A stretch of 5,642 bases of DNA from Burkholderiales bacterium. Lineage in GTDB: Bacteria > Pseudomonadota > Gammaproteobacteria > Burkholderiales > Burkholderiaceae_D. Of the stretch, positions 5,207-5,642 are shown piece after piece; position 1 is the stretch's first letter; the number at the start of each line of letters is the position of its first letter. Made by a program: the position numbers and the translations under genes. The notes beneath the pieces were generated by a model that was given only the letters and a program-made list of their open reading frames with translations, was not told the DNA's origin and did not search any database. The stretch lies in assembly GCA_005800405.1 (NCBI GenBank), contig SYFN01000021.1:1-5642 (forward strand). The letters are read 5' to 3'.

Positions 5207-5642
5207 TCAGTCCGCTTTGACACCTTCGACCTGAATCGCCAATTTGACTTCGGGTGCAAAACGCGGCAGACCATAGGTCAGACCGAAATCGCTCCGATCG
5301 AATATACCTGAAGCATCGGCACCGCATACTTCCTTTTTGAGCATGGGATGCATGATGCACTTGAATGAATTGATCTTCAGCGGTAAGGACTTGGTCACGC
5401 CCATCATGGTCATCTCACCCTCGACGCCGACCAGCTTGTCACCATCAAATTTCAGTGATGTGCTTTTGTAAGTCACGGTAGGAAATTTTTCGACGTTGAA
5501 CATATCTTTGCCACGTGCGTGGTCGGTCATTTTTGCGTGGCCAAAATCGATCGTACTGGCATCAATGACGATATCGATACTACCTGTCTTGGCGGCACGA
5601 TCTAAAACAACCCTGCCTGACGTCTTGGTAAATTTGCCGCGC
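5207..5642 (-). CDS. YceI-family periplasmic protein (5' end outside window)
   Basis: The C-terminal 144 residues of a YceI-like protein, a lipocalin-shaped beta-barrel family that binds isoprenoid-type lipids and is normally periplasmic. The frame is open to the window edge and starts there with RGKFTKTSGRV, so the signal peptide and first strands (roughly 45-50 residues) are missing. Family features in order are the SGRVVLDRAAKTGSIDI strand pair, the DMFNVEKFPTVTYKST block (visible residues 46-61), GEMTMMGVTKSLPL (75-88) and the end motif RSDFGLTYGLPRFAPEV (116-132). It belongs to the subgroup with two cysteines in SFKCIMHPMLKKEVCGA (visible residues 95 and 106), which may form a disulfide in the periplasm. 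It ends 17 bases before a strong terminator, so it is the last gene of its transcript and is separate from the chaN-like unit. The internal ATG at 5530 is not the start, because family similarity continues upstream of it. Confidence 0.92.
   Translation of the reverse strand, partial: RGKFTKTSGRVVLDRAAKTGSIDIVIDASTIDFGHAKMTDHARGKDMFNVEKFPTVTYKSTSLKFDGDKLVGVEGEMTMMGVTKSLPLKINSFKCIMHPMLKKEVCGADASGIFDRSDFGLTYGLPRFAPEVKLAIQVEGVKAD

Noticed and set aside
5081..5311. Plus-strand open frame of 76 codons at the YceI end
   Set aside because: It runs through the terminator hairpin and antisense to the YceI coding sequence, with low-complexity Lys/Ala content.

Overview
The window looks like a chromosomal stretch of a Gram-negative proteobacterium, most likely beta- or gamma-. 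Three things suggest this: an SbmA/BacA-type inner-membrane transporter, a ChaN-family protein and a YceI-family periplasmic protein (all typical of proteobacteria); exported proteins with classical signal peptides; and moderate base composition with ordinary codon use. The genus cannot be told from the sequence alone.

Layout, left to right. Bases 1-84 hold the last 27 codons of an unidentified plus-strand reading frame. It converges on a minus-strand SulP-type anion permease (121-1356) that stops right after its last membrane helix and has no STAS domain. Upstream of the permease, on the same strand, are an exported single-domain rhodanese (1420-2031), an SbmA/BacA-like transporter (2165-3163) and a ChaN-family exported protein (3183-4061). 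Minus-strand transcription order is therefore chaN-like, sbmA-like, rhodanese, sulP. The first two are 19 bases apart and almost certainly co-transcribed. The rhodanese/SulP pair may have its own promoter.

A 374-base non-coding stretch (4062-4435) with several inverted repeats separates chaN from a divergent plus-strand hemerythrin-like (HHE) gene. That gene is split by one in-frame TAA followed directly by ATG. The first piece (4436-4765) carries helices A to C and the second (4766-4957) carries helix D. A short open stretch on the opposite strand (4954-5106) resembles the C-terminal end of a DNA methyltransferase but has no good start. A strong bidirectional terminator (5161-5190) then closes a YceI-family gene (5207-5642, minus strand) whose 5' end lies outside the window.

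Functionally, the minus-strand block combines envelope transport (SbmA-like, SulP) with exported proteins (ChaN-like, rhodanese). Rhodanese next to an anion permease suggests a link to sulfur-compound handling, but this is inference. The most notable points are the two apparently broken or reduced genes (hemerythrin and SulP) and the structured intergenic DNA. No CRISPR array, tRNA, rRNA or complete insertion sequence was seen.
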